Positions 1 through 7,495 of a stretch of DNA of 13,723 nt are shown piece by piece; positions within the stretch are counted from its first letter, which is position 1, and each line of letters begins with the position of its first letter. The translations under genes were made by a program, and so were the position numbers. The notes under the pieces were generated by a model that was not told where the DNA came from, searched no databases, and worked only from the letters and a program-made list of their open reading frames with translations. Source of the DNA: Eubacterium sp. (lineage in GTDB: Bacteria; Bacillota_A; Clostridia; Lachnospirales; Lachnospiraceae); contig JAMPGN010000106.1 of NCBI GenBank assembly GCA_023663915.1, positions 1 through 13,723 of the forward strand, given 5' to 3'.

Positions 1-68
1 TTGTGCAATCTGCCTTCACAACTTATACGATAGACCTTTTGACACCTGAATCTTAGCACAAAAAAAAC

Positions 69-96
69 TTGACATTTTTTTCGGAAGGCATATAAT
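69..96 (+). promoter_or_regulatory. Sigma-70/SigA-type promoter of the antiporter operon
   Basis: A perfect -35 box TTGACA (69-74) and a perfect -10 box TATAAT (91-96) are separated by 16 bp. Transcription would start near 103, leaving a leader of roughly 60 nt before the first gene. The downstream genes are tightly spaced, so this promoter probably drives all ten antiporter genes. Bases 1-68 upstream hold no gene or other feature that I can support. Confidence 0.85.
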
Positions 97-161
97 TTTT
101 CAATGGTTAAATGATTATCCCCTTTTTAATAGGAAGAAACTTTTTCGGAGGAAGATGGAAT

Positions 162-626
162 ATGCTTATTATATTTTTTCTGATCTGGATCATTTTCAAC
201 GGGCAGTTTACCTTAGAAATCGCCGCTTTCGGGGTCGTGATCGCCGGGGCAATGTACTGGTTTATCTGCAAATTTCTGGACTATACACCCAGAAATGACC
301 TCATCCTAGGCAAAAGGCTTTTTCTATTACTCCACTATTTGTTCGTTCTGCTCGTGGAGATCATAAAGGCGAACGGGGCAGTTTTCCGAATGATCTACTC
401 CGCTAAATACCGTTTAGAGCCTGCAGTCGTACACTTTAGGACGGATCTGCATTCGACTTTTGCAAGGGTGCTCCTTGCCAATTCCATCACATTGACTCCC
501 GGCACCATCACAGTTAGCCTCAAAGACGACGAATACATTGTGCATTGTCTGGACAAAGAACTTGCACAGGGAATCGATTCATCCATCTTTGTGAAGCTGT
601 TAAGAAGAATCGAAAATGTCAACTAA
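162..626 (+). CDS. mrpE: Na+/H+ antiporter subunit E (MrpE/MnhE family)
   Basis: This is a 154-residue membrane protein, close to the usual length of about 160 for MrpE. It has two or three hydrophobic segments in the first 75 residues and then a soluble C-terminal domain. The family hallmark LLANSITLTPGTITVSL lies near residues 105-121. MrpE is an accessory membrane subunit of Mrp cation/proton antiporters and equals MbhA in archaeal membrane-bound hydrogenases. I chose the ATG at 162 because GGAGGAA (147-153) lies 8 nt upstream. An in-frame ATG at 111 would sit almost on the transcription start with no ribosome binding site. It is the first gene of the operon, with mrpF starting 15 bp after its stop. 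Confidence 0.93.
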   Translation: MLIIFFLIWIIFNGQFTLEIAAFGVVIAGAMYWFICKFLDYTPRNDLILGKRLFLLLHYLFVLLVEIIKANGAVFRMIYSAKYRLEPAVVHFRTDLHSTFARVLLANSITLTPGTITVSLKDDEYIVHCLDKELAQGIDSSIFVKLLRRIENVN

Positions 627-641
627 AAGAGGTGCATTAGC

Positions 642-974
642 ATGATATATCATTACATTTACATCACAATACTTCTCATACTTGCCGTCATGTTGTTTGC
701 CTGTCTTGTCCGTGCCGTGAAGGGTCCCCGCATCGCAGACCGCCTCGTATCGGTCAACATGATGGGGACGATGGTCATGGTCATGATCGCTACGCTTGCC
801 TTAATGCTGGACGAAGGCTATCTGGTGGATGTCTGTCTTGTCTATGCCATGATCAGCTTTCTTTCGGTAGTCGTTCTGTCCAAAGTATACATCGGCATCT
901 ATGAAGAAAATCGTTTTCAATCGGAAAATCCGGATACCGGAGAGGAAGGAGGTATGTCTGATGGGAATCATTGA
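642..974 (+). CDS. mrpF: Na+/H+ antiporter subunit F (MrpF/MnhF family)
   Basis: This small protein of 110 residues has three predicted membrane helices, at roughly residues 5-25, 36-56 and 62-84, then a charged acidic tail. The family signature is the loop VKGPRIADRL (about 26-35) and the polar second helix. MrpF is an essential small membrane subunit of Mrp complexes, matching MbhB. The residue after DRLVSV is Asn, where I recall Asp in well-studied bacterial MrpF proteins; that comparison is from memory. An AAAGAGGTG Shine-Dalgarno precedes the ATG. The 3' end overlaps the start of mrpG by 14 bp, which suggests translational coupling. Confidence 0.93.
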   Translation: MIYHYIYITILLILAVMLFACLVRAVKGPRIADRLVSVNMMGTMVMVMIATLALMLDEGYLVDVCLVYAMISFLSVVVLSKVYIGIYEENRFQSENPDTGEEGGMSDGNH

Positions 975-1350
975 ATGGTTAAGGTTAATCCTAGGCTGCG
1001 CATTTCTAATCGGCGGGCTGGTGATCTTTTTTACGGAAATATTTGGAGTATTCCATTTTCATTATGTGCTAAATAGAATGCACGCTACCGCCATGGGGGA
1101 TACGCTCGGTATTGCTTCCTGCATGATCGGACTGATTATCTTTTCGGGATTTAATTTTACTTCCTTGAAACTGATGCTCATCGTGCTTTTTCTATGGTTT
1201 GCGTCCCCGGTCTCGTCGCATGTGCTGGCGAGGCTGGAAGTGGCAACCAATGAAAATCTTGCATCACGTTGTAAAATCTACACTGACCTTGAGACATTAG
1301 AGGCGGAATTAAAAGAGGAGCAAAATGAGACTGGAGGCGAAGAGTCATGA
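961..1350 (+). CDS. mrpG: Na+/H+ antiporter subunit G (MrpG/MnhG family)
   Basis: This is a 129-residue, three-helix membrane protein with an acidic hydrophilic C-terminus. The family hallmarks are RMHATAMGDTLG (about 40-51) and SPVSSHVLAR (about 82-91). It is a structural subunit of Mrp/Mbh membrane arms, matching MbhC. The ATG at 961 is chosen because AGGAAGGAGG lies just upstream, inside the end of mrpF. An in-frame ATG at 901 would add 20 polar residues and has no such site. The stop overlaps the next start as ATGA, the usual sign of coupled translation. Confidence 0.92.
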   Translation: MGIIEWLRLILGCAFLIGGLVIFFTEIFGVFHFHYVLNRMHATAMGDTLGIASCMIGLIIFSGFNFTSLKLMLIVLFLWFASPVSSHVLARLEVATNENLASRCKIYTDLETLEAELKEEQNETGGEES

Positions 1351-1625
1351 CTATATTTCAATGTATTTTGTTGGGATTTCTGATTGTATGCGCGGTCTCC
1401 GTCAGTTTTTCCAAGAACTTGTTAAATTCTATTTTAATTTATATGTCCTACAGTCTGATTATGTCCATACTGTGGGTATGTCTGGAATCCCCCGACTTGG
1501 CAATCACGGAAGCCGCCGTCGGCGCGGGTGTGACGAGTATCCTGTTCTTTGCCACTCTTAAGAAAATTCAGGCAATCCGCATCGAGACAGATAAGCAGAA
1601 AGAGGAGGCCGCGCAAAGTGAGTAA
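1347..1625 (+). CDS. DUF4040 membrane subunit (MbhD-like; MrpA C-terminal domain as a separate gene)
   Basis: This is a 92-residue protein with about three hydrophobic helices and a charged C-terminal tail. The core LESPDLAITEAAVGAGVTS (about 46-64) matches the DUF4040 domain, which forms part of the C-terminal region of MrpA in ordinary Mrp antiporters and stands alone as MbhD in archaeal hydrogenases. The domain resembles NuoJ of complex I and helps form the proton path next to the large antiporter subunits; its acidic residues are candidates for that role (family knowledge). The start overlaps the mrpG stop. Its own end overlaps the GTG start of the next gene. No full-length MrpA exists in the window, so this is a split version of MrpA. 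Confidence 0.88.
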   Translation: MTIFQCILLGFLIVCAVSVSFSKNLLNSILIYMSYSLIMSILWVCLESPDLAITEAAVGAGVTSILFFATLKKIQAIRIETDKQKEEAAQSE

Positions 1626-2580
1626 ATTAAAGCCGCAAAAAGAGTATGAAAAAACAGCCGCCTTCCGCTTTTTCCGCTGGTTATCCGGCAGGAAAGACCC
1701 TTATGTGGGCGAGGTGGAAATGCATGTGCAGGAAGAGATACAGATTCCGGAAGAAACCATTACCGAGCGTATGCGCGAGGCGCAAATGCGCCGTGACAAA
1801 GTCTACGACAACAACCTCAACAAACTGGCAAAACTTTTCCACAAAATATATGTTGCTATGGCGATCTTATTCTGTATCGCCTTGGTTGGTGTTCTGTTAG
1901 TAACGGTATCCTATCTGCCACCCACGGGCGACGCGTCGAATCCTGTCAACAACGTGGTATCCGAACGCTATATCGAAAGCGGGCTTCAGGAGACGGGCGC
2001 GCTCAACATCGTAGCCGGAATGATCTTAACATACAGGGCTTTCGATACATTTGGAGAGACGAACGTACTGTTTATAGCGACCTGCTGTGTCATGATCCTT
2101 CTGATGGTGGACGATGCGATTCTCAAAAAGCAGGCTGTCTTGAATGACCGTCGTTTCGAGCCGAAGAACGATGCCATTTTACAAGGAACGGCTTTTGTTC
2201 TCTGTCCGATTATTTTTATCTTCGGTATTTATATCATATTGAACGGGCACCTATCACCTGGCGGCGGCTTTTCCGGCGGTGCCATCATGGGTTCCGGACT
2301 GATTCTGTACGTCAGTGCTTTTGGCTTCAAGAAAACACAGCGTTTCTTTGACGAGCATGTCTATAAGATTGCCAAGATCACCGCACTGTGCATGTACGGC
2401 TTGATTGGAACTTATTTCTACATGACCGGGGCGAACGGAATTGAAAACCATATTCCTCTCGGCATCGCCGGGCATATTTTGAGCGGCGGAATCATTCTGC
2501 CCATCGATATATGCGTCGGTCTGGAAGTCGCATGCACTATGTATGCTTTTTACGCCTTATTCAGAAGGGGAGGTCTGTAA
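1618..2580 (+). CDS. MbhE-MrpB fusion subunit of the antiporter complex
   Basis: This 320-residue protein appears to join two usually separate units. Residues 1-77 form a charged cytoplasmic extension, rich in Glu, Arg and Lys, that is likely helical. Residues about 78-170 resemble MbhE, the last segment of MrpA: a membrane helix, a loop, then the motif YRAFDTFGETNVLF (139-152) and another helix. Residues about 184-320 form an MnhB domain with four helices and the signature NGHLSPGGGFSGGA (209-222). I place the start at the GTG at 1618, with AGAGGAGG 9 nt upstream. It overlaps the preceding gene by 8 bp. The same frame is open upstream to 1549, but that stretch lies inside the DUF4040 gene and lacks a binding site. 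Public annotation might call it MnhB-domain protein or hydrogenase subunit E. Confidence 0.88.
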   Translation: MSKLKPQKEYEKTAAFRFFRWLSGRKDPYVGEVEMHVQEEIQIPEETITERMREAQMRRDKVYDNNLNKLAKLFHKIYVAMAILFCIALVGVLLVTVSYLPPTGDASNPVNNVVSERYIESGLQETGALNIVAGMILTYRAFDTFGETNVLFIATCCVMILLMVDDAILKKQAVLNDRRFEPKNDAILQGTAFVLCPIIFIFGIYIILNGHLSPGGGFSGGAIMGSGLILYVSAFGFKKTQRFFDEHVYKIAKITALCMYGLIGTYFYMTGANGIENHIPLGIAGHILSGGIILPIDICVGLEVACTMYAFYALFRRGGL

Positions 2581-2581
2581 A

Positions 2582-2956
2582 ATGGGTGCAAATTTATTTA
2601 CAAATTATGGCGAAGCAGTTGCTATGATCCTTTTTGGGATCGGATTCGGCAATCTGTTATTACAGCCTAATCTTATCAAAAAAATCATCGGTTTAAATAT
2701 CATGGACACCGCAGTCTATCTTTTCCTTGCGGAAAAAGGATATATCGAGGGACGTATTGCGCCCATCGTCGTGGACGGCGTGCAGAGCGTCGAGGCATAT
2801 ATCAACCCGATTCCCAGCGGTCTGGTGCTGACAGGTATTGTCGTGTCCGTATCCGTATCCGCGCTGATGCTGGCGCTCACGATTCGCCTTTACAGACGTT
2901 ATCAGACATTGGATCTGGACGAGATATCGAAACGTTTGAAAAAGGAGGGACTATAA
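2582..2956 (+). CDS. mrpC: Na+/H+ antiporter subunit C (MrpC/MnhC, NuoK-like)
   Basis: This is a 124-residue, three-helix membrane protein homologous to NuoK of complex I and to MbhG. The C-terminal helix motif NPIPSGLVLTGIVVSVS (75-91) corresponds to the family's DPLPQALVLTAIVI signature, with Ser-Gly replacing Gln-Ala. The helix before it carries GLNIMDTAVYLF. An insertion-like polar stretch, EGRIAPIVVDGVQSVEAY, precedes the last helix. The ATG at 2582 is 1 bp past the previous stop and has GGGGAGG upstream; an in-frame ATG at 2543 lies inside the preceding gene. Its stop overlaps the next ATG by one base (TAATG). It likely links MrpB/DUF4040 to the large antiporter subunits. Confidence 0.93.
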   Translation: MGANLFTNYGEAVAMILFGIGFGNLLLQPNLIKKIIGLNIMDTAVYLFLAEKGYIEGRIAPIVVDGVQSVEAYINPIPSGLVLTGIVVSVSVSALMLALTIRLYRRYQTLDLDEISKRLKKEGL

Positions 2957-4449
2957 TGGATTACGTACAGAATTTCCCTTGTATTTCCATTATTCTGTGC
3001 CTGTTCGCCGGCATCATCAGTTCCGGTCTGAAAGACAAAGCGGCTATGTGGGTCAACGCTGCCCTGCTCACAATCAACATAATCTTAAGCGCATGTACTT
3101 TATTATATACACTTTCTATCGGCCAGCCATTTGTCTATGTGATGGGTAAATTCCCCGCGCCGTGGGGCAATGAAATTCGCGCAGGCATACTCGAAGCGCT
3201 GATGGCGTTATTTTTCTGCGTCATTATGCTGCTCTCCATGTTCGGCGGCAGGCATAAATTGCCAGACGAGGTCGAGGAAAGCAAAACGTATCTGTACTAT
3301 GTGCTGTCCGACCTGTTACTCAGCTCTCTTTTGGCGCTGGTCTACACCAACGATATGTTCACGGCATATGTTTTTGTGGAGATCAACACGATTGCGGCGT
3401 GCGGGCTTATCATGATCCGTCAGAACGGGCGCACGATCGAAGCCGCTGTCCGATATATGATTATGAGTCTGTTAGGTTCAGGACTACTGCTTCTTGGGCT
3501 GTGTATGCTCTACGACCTGACGGGGCACCTTCTGATGAGCAACATCAAGGAGTCGGTGGCCCTGCTTGCGGCAAACGGTGAATATAACATTCCGCTGATT
3601 GTTTCCATCGTATTAATGTCGGTCGGCCTATGTATCAAGAGCGCACTTTTCCCGTTCCATGCATGGCTACCCGACGCATACGGATACTCCACAGTATCTT
3701 CCGCCGCTATTCTTTCCAGTCTGGTTTCAAAAGGATACATTTTTCTGCTTATTAAAGTGATCTACCGCGTGATTGGCTTCAATATCTACCATGACAGCCG
3801 TATCATCGACATACTGTTCTTATTCGGTCTGATGGGTATGATCTTCGGCTCCTTAAGCGCGATCCGAGAAAATGATGTGCGGAGAATGATCGCCTACTCG
3901 TCGGTTGCACAGATTGGATATATCTACATGGGATTCGGCATGGGTACGCAGGCCGGCATGATCGCCAGCATCTTTCATATCCTGTCCCATGCGGCAACCA
4001 AATCACTACTGTTTATCGCCGCCATCGGACTCACGGAAGTATCCGGCGGCAGCCGCAAGTTTATTGAACTGACTGGCTCTGGCTACCGCAACAAATGGTC
4101 GGGCGTGGCTTTTACGGTGGGGTCGCTCTCCATGGTGGGCGTTCCGCTTTTTTCGGGATTTATCAGCAAACTGCTGTTCTCGCAAGCTGCCGTCCAGAAC
4201 CACACAAAGATGCTGCCCGCGCTGATCGTTCTCGGCATCAGCACGATCTTAAATGCGATCTATTTCATGAAAACAGTCATTCGCATTTATACACCGGTCG
4301 GTGAGACAGCCTACACCAGTTTGACTTTTAAAAATATGCCGATATACGTCGTTGTTCTGGTGGCTTTTATTCTATTGAACGTAATCTTAGGTATCAGTTC
4401 CCAGCCGGTTGTCGATATGATCCAGCAGGGACTTGCCATGTTTGCGTAG
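2956..4449 (+). CDS. mrpD: Proton-translocating antiporter subunit 1 (MrpD/NuoN-like, 497 aa)
   Basis: This polytopic membrane protein of 497 residues, with about 14 helices, belongs to the proton_antipo_M family shared by MrpA, MrpD and NuoL/M/N. The proton-channel residues are visible: Glu142 in FVEINTIAACG (fifth helix), Lys228 and His235 in IKSALFPFHAWLPDAY (seventh helix region), Lys259 in LVSKGYIFLL (eighth), His341/His345, and Lys405 in GFISKLLF (twelfth). These are the residues known to carry protons in complex I and Mrp. It directly follows MrpC, so by position it is the MrpD/MbhH equivalent. AAAGGAGG precedes the ATG. It is the most MrpD-like of the four large subunits, but that ranking needs a tree. 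Confidence 0.92.
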   Translation: MDYVQNFPCISIILCLFAGIISSGLKDKAAMWVNAALLTINIILSACTLLYTLSIGQPFVYVMGKFPAPWGNEIRAGILEALMALFFCVIMLLSMFGGRHKLPDEVEESKTYLYYVLSDLLLSSLLALVYTNDMFTAYVFVEINTIAACGLIMIRQNGRTIEAAVRYMIMSLLGSGLLLLGLCMLYDLTGHLLMSNIKESVALLAANGEYNIPLIVSIVLMSVGLCIKSALFPFHAWLPDAYGYSTVSSAAILSSLVSKGYIFLLIKVIYRVIGFNIYHDSRIIDILFLFGLMGMIFGSLSAIRENDVRRMIAYSSVAQIGYIYMGFGMGTQAGMIASIFHILSHAATKSLLFIAAIGLTEVSGGSRKFIELTGSGYRNKWSGVAFTVGSLSMVGVPLFSGFISKLLFSQAAVQNHTKMLPALIVLGISTILNAIYFMKTVIRIYTPVGETAYTSLTFKNMPIYVVVLVAFILLNVILGISSQPVVDMIQQGLAMFA

Positions 4450-4460
4450 GAGGTGACAAC

Positions 4461-5930
4461 ATGTATCTCATTCTTTTATCCATATTGGTTCCGATCCTCG
4501 CCGGTGTTTTTCTTCTGGTGAGAAAAGAATATGCAGACCGGAAACATCTTCTTGCGGTTGCAGGCGTTGGATTCCTCCTAACCGGAATATTCGTAATCTG
4601 TGCGTTTATTATGGCAAAAGACGCTTCTTTTACCTTATTTTATCTGACAAAAAATCTGCCGATCGTCTTTGCGATTGACGGAATGAGTATTGTGTTTTCG
4701 CTGGTGACGCTGATTGTTTATATCTGCGCCGGCTTCTTTTCTTTTGAGTATATGAAACATGAAACCAAAGAAAAACGCTATTACGGTTTCTATCTGATCG
4801 TTTTCGGAGTGCTGAACGCCCTGTGCTTTGCGGGAAACCTTGTCACCTTTTATCTGTTTTTTGAAATGCTGACTTTGTCGTCTATGCCGCTTGTGCTCCA
4901 TAATGGAAGCCGTGAGGCTGTCATGGCTGGATTAAAATACATGTTTTATTCGTTGTGTGGCGCGTATCTGTCACTGTTCGGCATTTATTTTATCTTCCAA
5001 AACAGCGATACCTTAAGGTTTACCGCCGGCGGCGTGCTAAACGATAGCGCTGCCTCGCACACAGGAATCCTTCTGATTGCGGCGTTTGCCATGATCGTTG
5101 GTTTCGGTGTCAAAGCGGGCATGTTCCCTATGCATGCATGGCTGCCCACCGCCCATCCGGTCGCTCCTGCCCCCGCCTCTGCGGTACTCTCCGCAGTAAT
5201 CGTCAAGGCGGGCGTGCTAGGGATTGTCCGCGCCGTCTACTATATTTTCGGTGCCACTTTCCTTCGCGGAACATGGGTGCAAACGGTGTGGCTTATCCTC
5301 GCATTAATTACGGTTTTCATGGGTTCCATGCTCGCTTACCGGGAACCCGTTCTCAAAAAAAGACTGGCGTACTCCACGGTGAGCCAGCTTTCCTATATCT
5401 TGTTTGGGCTTGCCACCATGGGAACAGAAGCCGTGACGGGTTCTCTTCTGCATGTGCTCGCCCATGGGTTTATCAAAGCGACCTTATTCCTCTGCGCCGG
5501 CGCGATCATCTACACTACCGGCAAGACAAGAGTGGAAGAACTGCGAGGAATCGGCAAGGAAATGCCCCTAACCATGTGGTGTTACACGATTGTCTCCTTA
5601 GGGTTGATTGGTATTCCGCCGACTGGTGGTTTTGTCAGCAAATGGTATCTGGCAGTTGGTAGTTTATCCAATGCTATTCCTGTGTTTCGCTGGCTCGGTC
5701 CGGTCATTCTGCTCGTCAGCGCATTGCTGACCGCGGGCTATCTTCTGCCACTCACGATTCAAGGTTTCCTACCGGGAGCAGATTATGATTATGCGAACTT
5801 GAAGAAACGGAAACCGTCCCGTTTAATGACGGTGCCGATCGTAATTATGACAATATTGTCAGTTTTGATTGGGTTATTCCCGACGCAGATTGTGGATGAT
5901 CTGATGCAGATTGTCAACATGATTATTTAG
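4461..5930 (+). CDS. Proton-translocating antiporter subunit 2 (NuoM/MrpD-like, 489 aa)
   Basis: This is the second large antiporter-type subunit, 489 residues and about 14 helices. The channel residues are intact: Glu135 in LFFEMLTLSSMPLV, Lys218 and His225 in GVKAGMFPMHAWLPTAHP, Lys249 in VIVKAGVLGI, His331/His335 and Lys394 in GGFVSKWYL. The AHPVAPAPASA stretch after the WLP motif is typical of the NuoL/M/MrpA group. AGGAGGTGA precedes the ATG, 11 bp after the previous stop. It most likely pumps or exchanges protons in the cytoplasmic membrane as one module of the complex. It could also have a partner-specific function, as ordinary Mrp complexes contain only two such subunits. Confidence 0.9.
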   Translation: MYLILLSILVPILAGVFLLVRKEYADRKHLLAVAGVGFLLTGIFVICAFIMAKDASFTLFYLTKNLPIVFAIDGMSIVFSLVTLIVYICAGFFSFEYMKHETKEKRYYGFYLIVFGVLNALCFAGNLVTFYLFFEMLTLSSMPLVLHNGSREAVMAGLKYMFYSLCGAYLSLFGIYFIFQNSDTLRFTAGGVLNDSAASHTGILLIAAFAMIVGFGVKAGMFPMHAWLPTAHPVAPAPASAVLSAVIVKAGVLGIVRAVYYIFGATFLRGTWVQTVWLILALITVFMGSMLAYREPVLKKRLAYSTVSQLSYILFGLATMGTEAVTGSLLHVLAHGFIKATLFLCAGAIIYTTGKTRVEELRGIGKEMPLTMWCYTIVSLGLIGIPPTGGFVSKWYLAVGSLSNAIPVFRWLGPVILLVSALLTAGYLLPLTIQGFLPGADYDYANLKKRKPSRLMTVPIVIMTILSVLIGLFPTQIVDDLMQIVNMII

Positions 5931-5934
5931 GAAA

Positions 5935-5976
5935 AAACGAGCTGCGCTCGTTTGCGAGATTCGCTTCGCGAACTCG
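5935..5976 (+). repeat. Tandem pair of GC-rich hairpins inside the operon
   Basis: Two adjacent inverted repeats fill half of the only long gap in the operon (82 bp). Hairpin one (5935-5953) pairs AAACGAGC with GCTCGTTT around a TGC loop. Hairpin two (5955-5976) pairs CGAG-A-TTCGC with GCGAACTCG around a TTC loop, with one bulged A. No T-run follows, so it is not an intrinsic terminator. The form resembles REP-like palindromic elements found between bacterial genes. In mRNA it could block 3' exonucleases or mark a processing site between the upstream genes and the last two subunits. Whether it recurs in the genome cannot be seen here. Confidence 0.75.
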
Positions 5977-6012
5977 GAATTTGCGTAAAATTAGCGCGGA
6001 AATGGAGATATT

Positions 6013-7476
6013 ATGATTATATTAGTGATATTAATTCCCTTCATTGCGGGAATCCTTGTGCCGTTGCTTCCCTTTCAAAAGAGAAGCCATATGGAGATTT
6101 TTCTGGAAGGTGCCGTAATTCTTAACAGCATTCTCGTGTGGTATCTACTCCTGCATCATTCCGACAGCACTTTCCTGCTGGCGCATTTTACAGGTGATCT
6201 ATCTATCAGCTTTAAGGTGGACGGCATGGGAATGGTCTTTTCCGGTTTGGTTTCCGCTCTGTGGCCTTTTGCCACCTTGTATGCGTTTGAGTATATGACA
6301 AAAGAAGAGCATGAAAAAATATTCTTTCTCTTCTACACCGTAACTTACGGCGTAACGCTCGGCATCGCTCTTGCCGCAAATCTGCTGACCATGTATTTCT
6401 TTTACGAACTGCTGACACTTGTCACCGTGCCTTTGGTCATGCATACACTGACAAGGGAAGCGATTTTGGCAAGTCGGAAATATCTGTATTATTCACTCGG
6501 CGGCGCAGCTTTTGCCTTTATCGGACTAATTATGATTATCGTCTATGGAACGACCACCGATTTTATCTTAGGCGGCATTTTGAACCCTGCTAAGATTGGC
6601 AGTCGTACCAATATACTTTTGTTTGTCTATGTCATGGCTTTTATGGGATTCGGTGTCAAAGCCGCCGTCTGCCCTTTTAACTCATGGCTTCCGCAAGCCG
6701 GTGTTGCGCCTACTCCGGTCACGGCGCTTTTACACGCTGTCGCCGTCGTCAAATCTGGCGCTTTTGCAATTATCAGGCTGACTTACTACAGCTTCGGCAC
6801 GGATTTCCTGCGGGGTACATGGGCGCAGAATGTTGTTATGCTTGTCACTATGTTCACGATTGTATATGGATGCAGCCGCGCCATTAAGGAAACGCACCTC
6901 AAGAGGAGACTTGCCTACTCTACTATCAGTAATTTGTCCTACATCCTGTTTGGAGTAACCATTATGACTCCTCTTGGCATGGTGGGCGCATTGTCCCATC
7001 TTGTGTTCCATGCCGTGATCAAAATTTCTTCCTTCTTTTGTGCCGGTGCGATTATTCATCAGACGGAGCGAAATTACGTGCACGAATTAGACGGCATGGG
7101 ATATAAAATGCCGGGCATATTCGGTATTTTTACGGTGTCGGCTCTCGCCCTCATGGGTGTGCCCGGTCTTGCCGGATTTATCAGCAAATGGAATCTGGCT
7201 TCTGCGGTTGTGGATAGCGGGAATGTGATTGCATACTTTGGTATTGCCTGCCTGCTGATCTCTGCATTGTTGACTGCTGTCTATATGATGAGCATTGTCG
7301 TTCGTGCGTTTTTTCCGGGCAGGGATTTTGACTATGGCACGCTCGAAGGTATCAGGGACCCTAACTGGAAAATGCTTGTGCCGTTGGGTGTGTTTACTGT
7401 TTTTATAATCTTGTTTGGTGTTTGCTCCCAGCCGCTTGTCGATTTCTTTTGTGAGGTGGCGGGATTGGGGAATTAA
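6013..7476 (+). CDS. Proton-translocating antiporter subunit 3 (NuoM/MrpD-like, 487 aa)
   Basis: This is the third large antiporter-type subunit, 487 residues and about 14 helices. Glu132 (FFYELLTLVTVPLV), Lys216 (GVKAAVCPF), Lys247 (VVKSGAFAI), His329/His333 and Lys392 (GFISKWNLA) are present. The usual His of the P-x-H-x-W-L-P motif is Asn223 here (CPFNSWLPQAG), and the following segment GVAPTPVTA differs from the AHPVAPAPA form of its neighbours. Overall layout still matches subunit 2 closely, and helix stretches such as GTWAQNVV and LKRRLAYSTIS align with it, so the two probably arose by duplication. The ATG at 6013 has a weak GGAG 5 nt upstream. It follows the hairpin pair, so its expression may be set apart from the upstream genes. 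Confidence 0.9.
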   Translation: MIILVILIPFIAGILVPLLPFQKRSHMEIFLEGAVILNSILVWYLLLHHSDSTFLLAHFTGDLSISFKVDGMGMVFSGLVSALWPFATLYAFEYMTKEEHEKIFFLFYTVTYGVTLGIALAANLLTMYFFYELLTLVTVPLVMHTLTREAILASRKYLYYSLGGAAFAFIGLIMIIVYGTTTDFILGGILNPAKIGSRTNILLFVYVMAFMGFGVKAAVCPFNSWLPQAGVAPTPVTALLHAVAVVKSGAFAIIRLTYYSFGTDFLRGTWAQNVVMLVTMFTIVYGCSRAIKETHLKRRLAYSTISNLSYILFGVTIMTPLGMVGALSHLVFHAVIKISSFFCAGAIIHQTERNYVHELDGMGYKMPGIFGIFTVSALALMGVPGLAGFISKWNLASAVVDSGNVIAYFGIACLLISALLTAVYMMSIVVRAFFPGRDFDYGTLEGIRDPNWKMLVPLGVFTVFIILFGVCSQPLVDFFCEVAGLGN

Positions 7477-7495
7477 AAGGAGTGTATGTTAGATT

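Noticed and set aside
111..161. Upstream in-frame ATG that would lengthen MrpE by 17 residues
   Set aside because: It lies about 8 nt after the likely transcription start and has no ribosome binding site, while the ATG at 162 has GGAGGAA at ideal spacing.
5935..5976. Hairpin pair as an intrinsic terminator or a CRISPR repeat
   Set aside because: No T-run follows either stem, and there is no regular repeat-spacer pattern, only two different adjacent hairpins.
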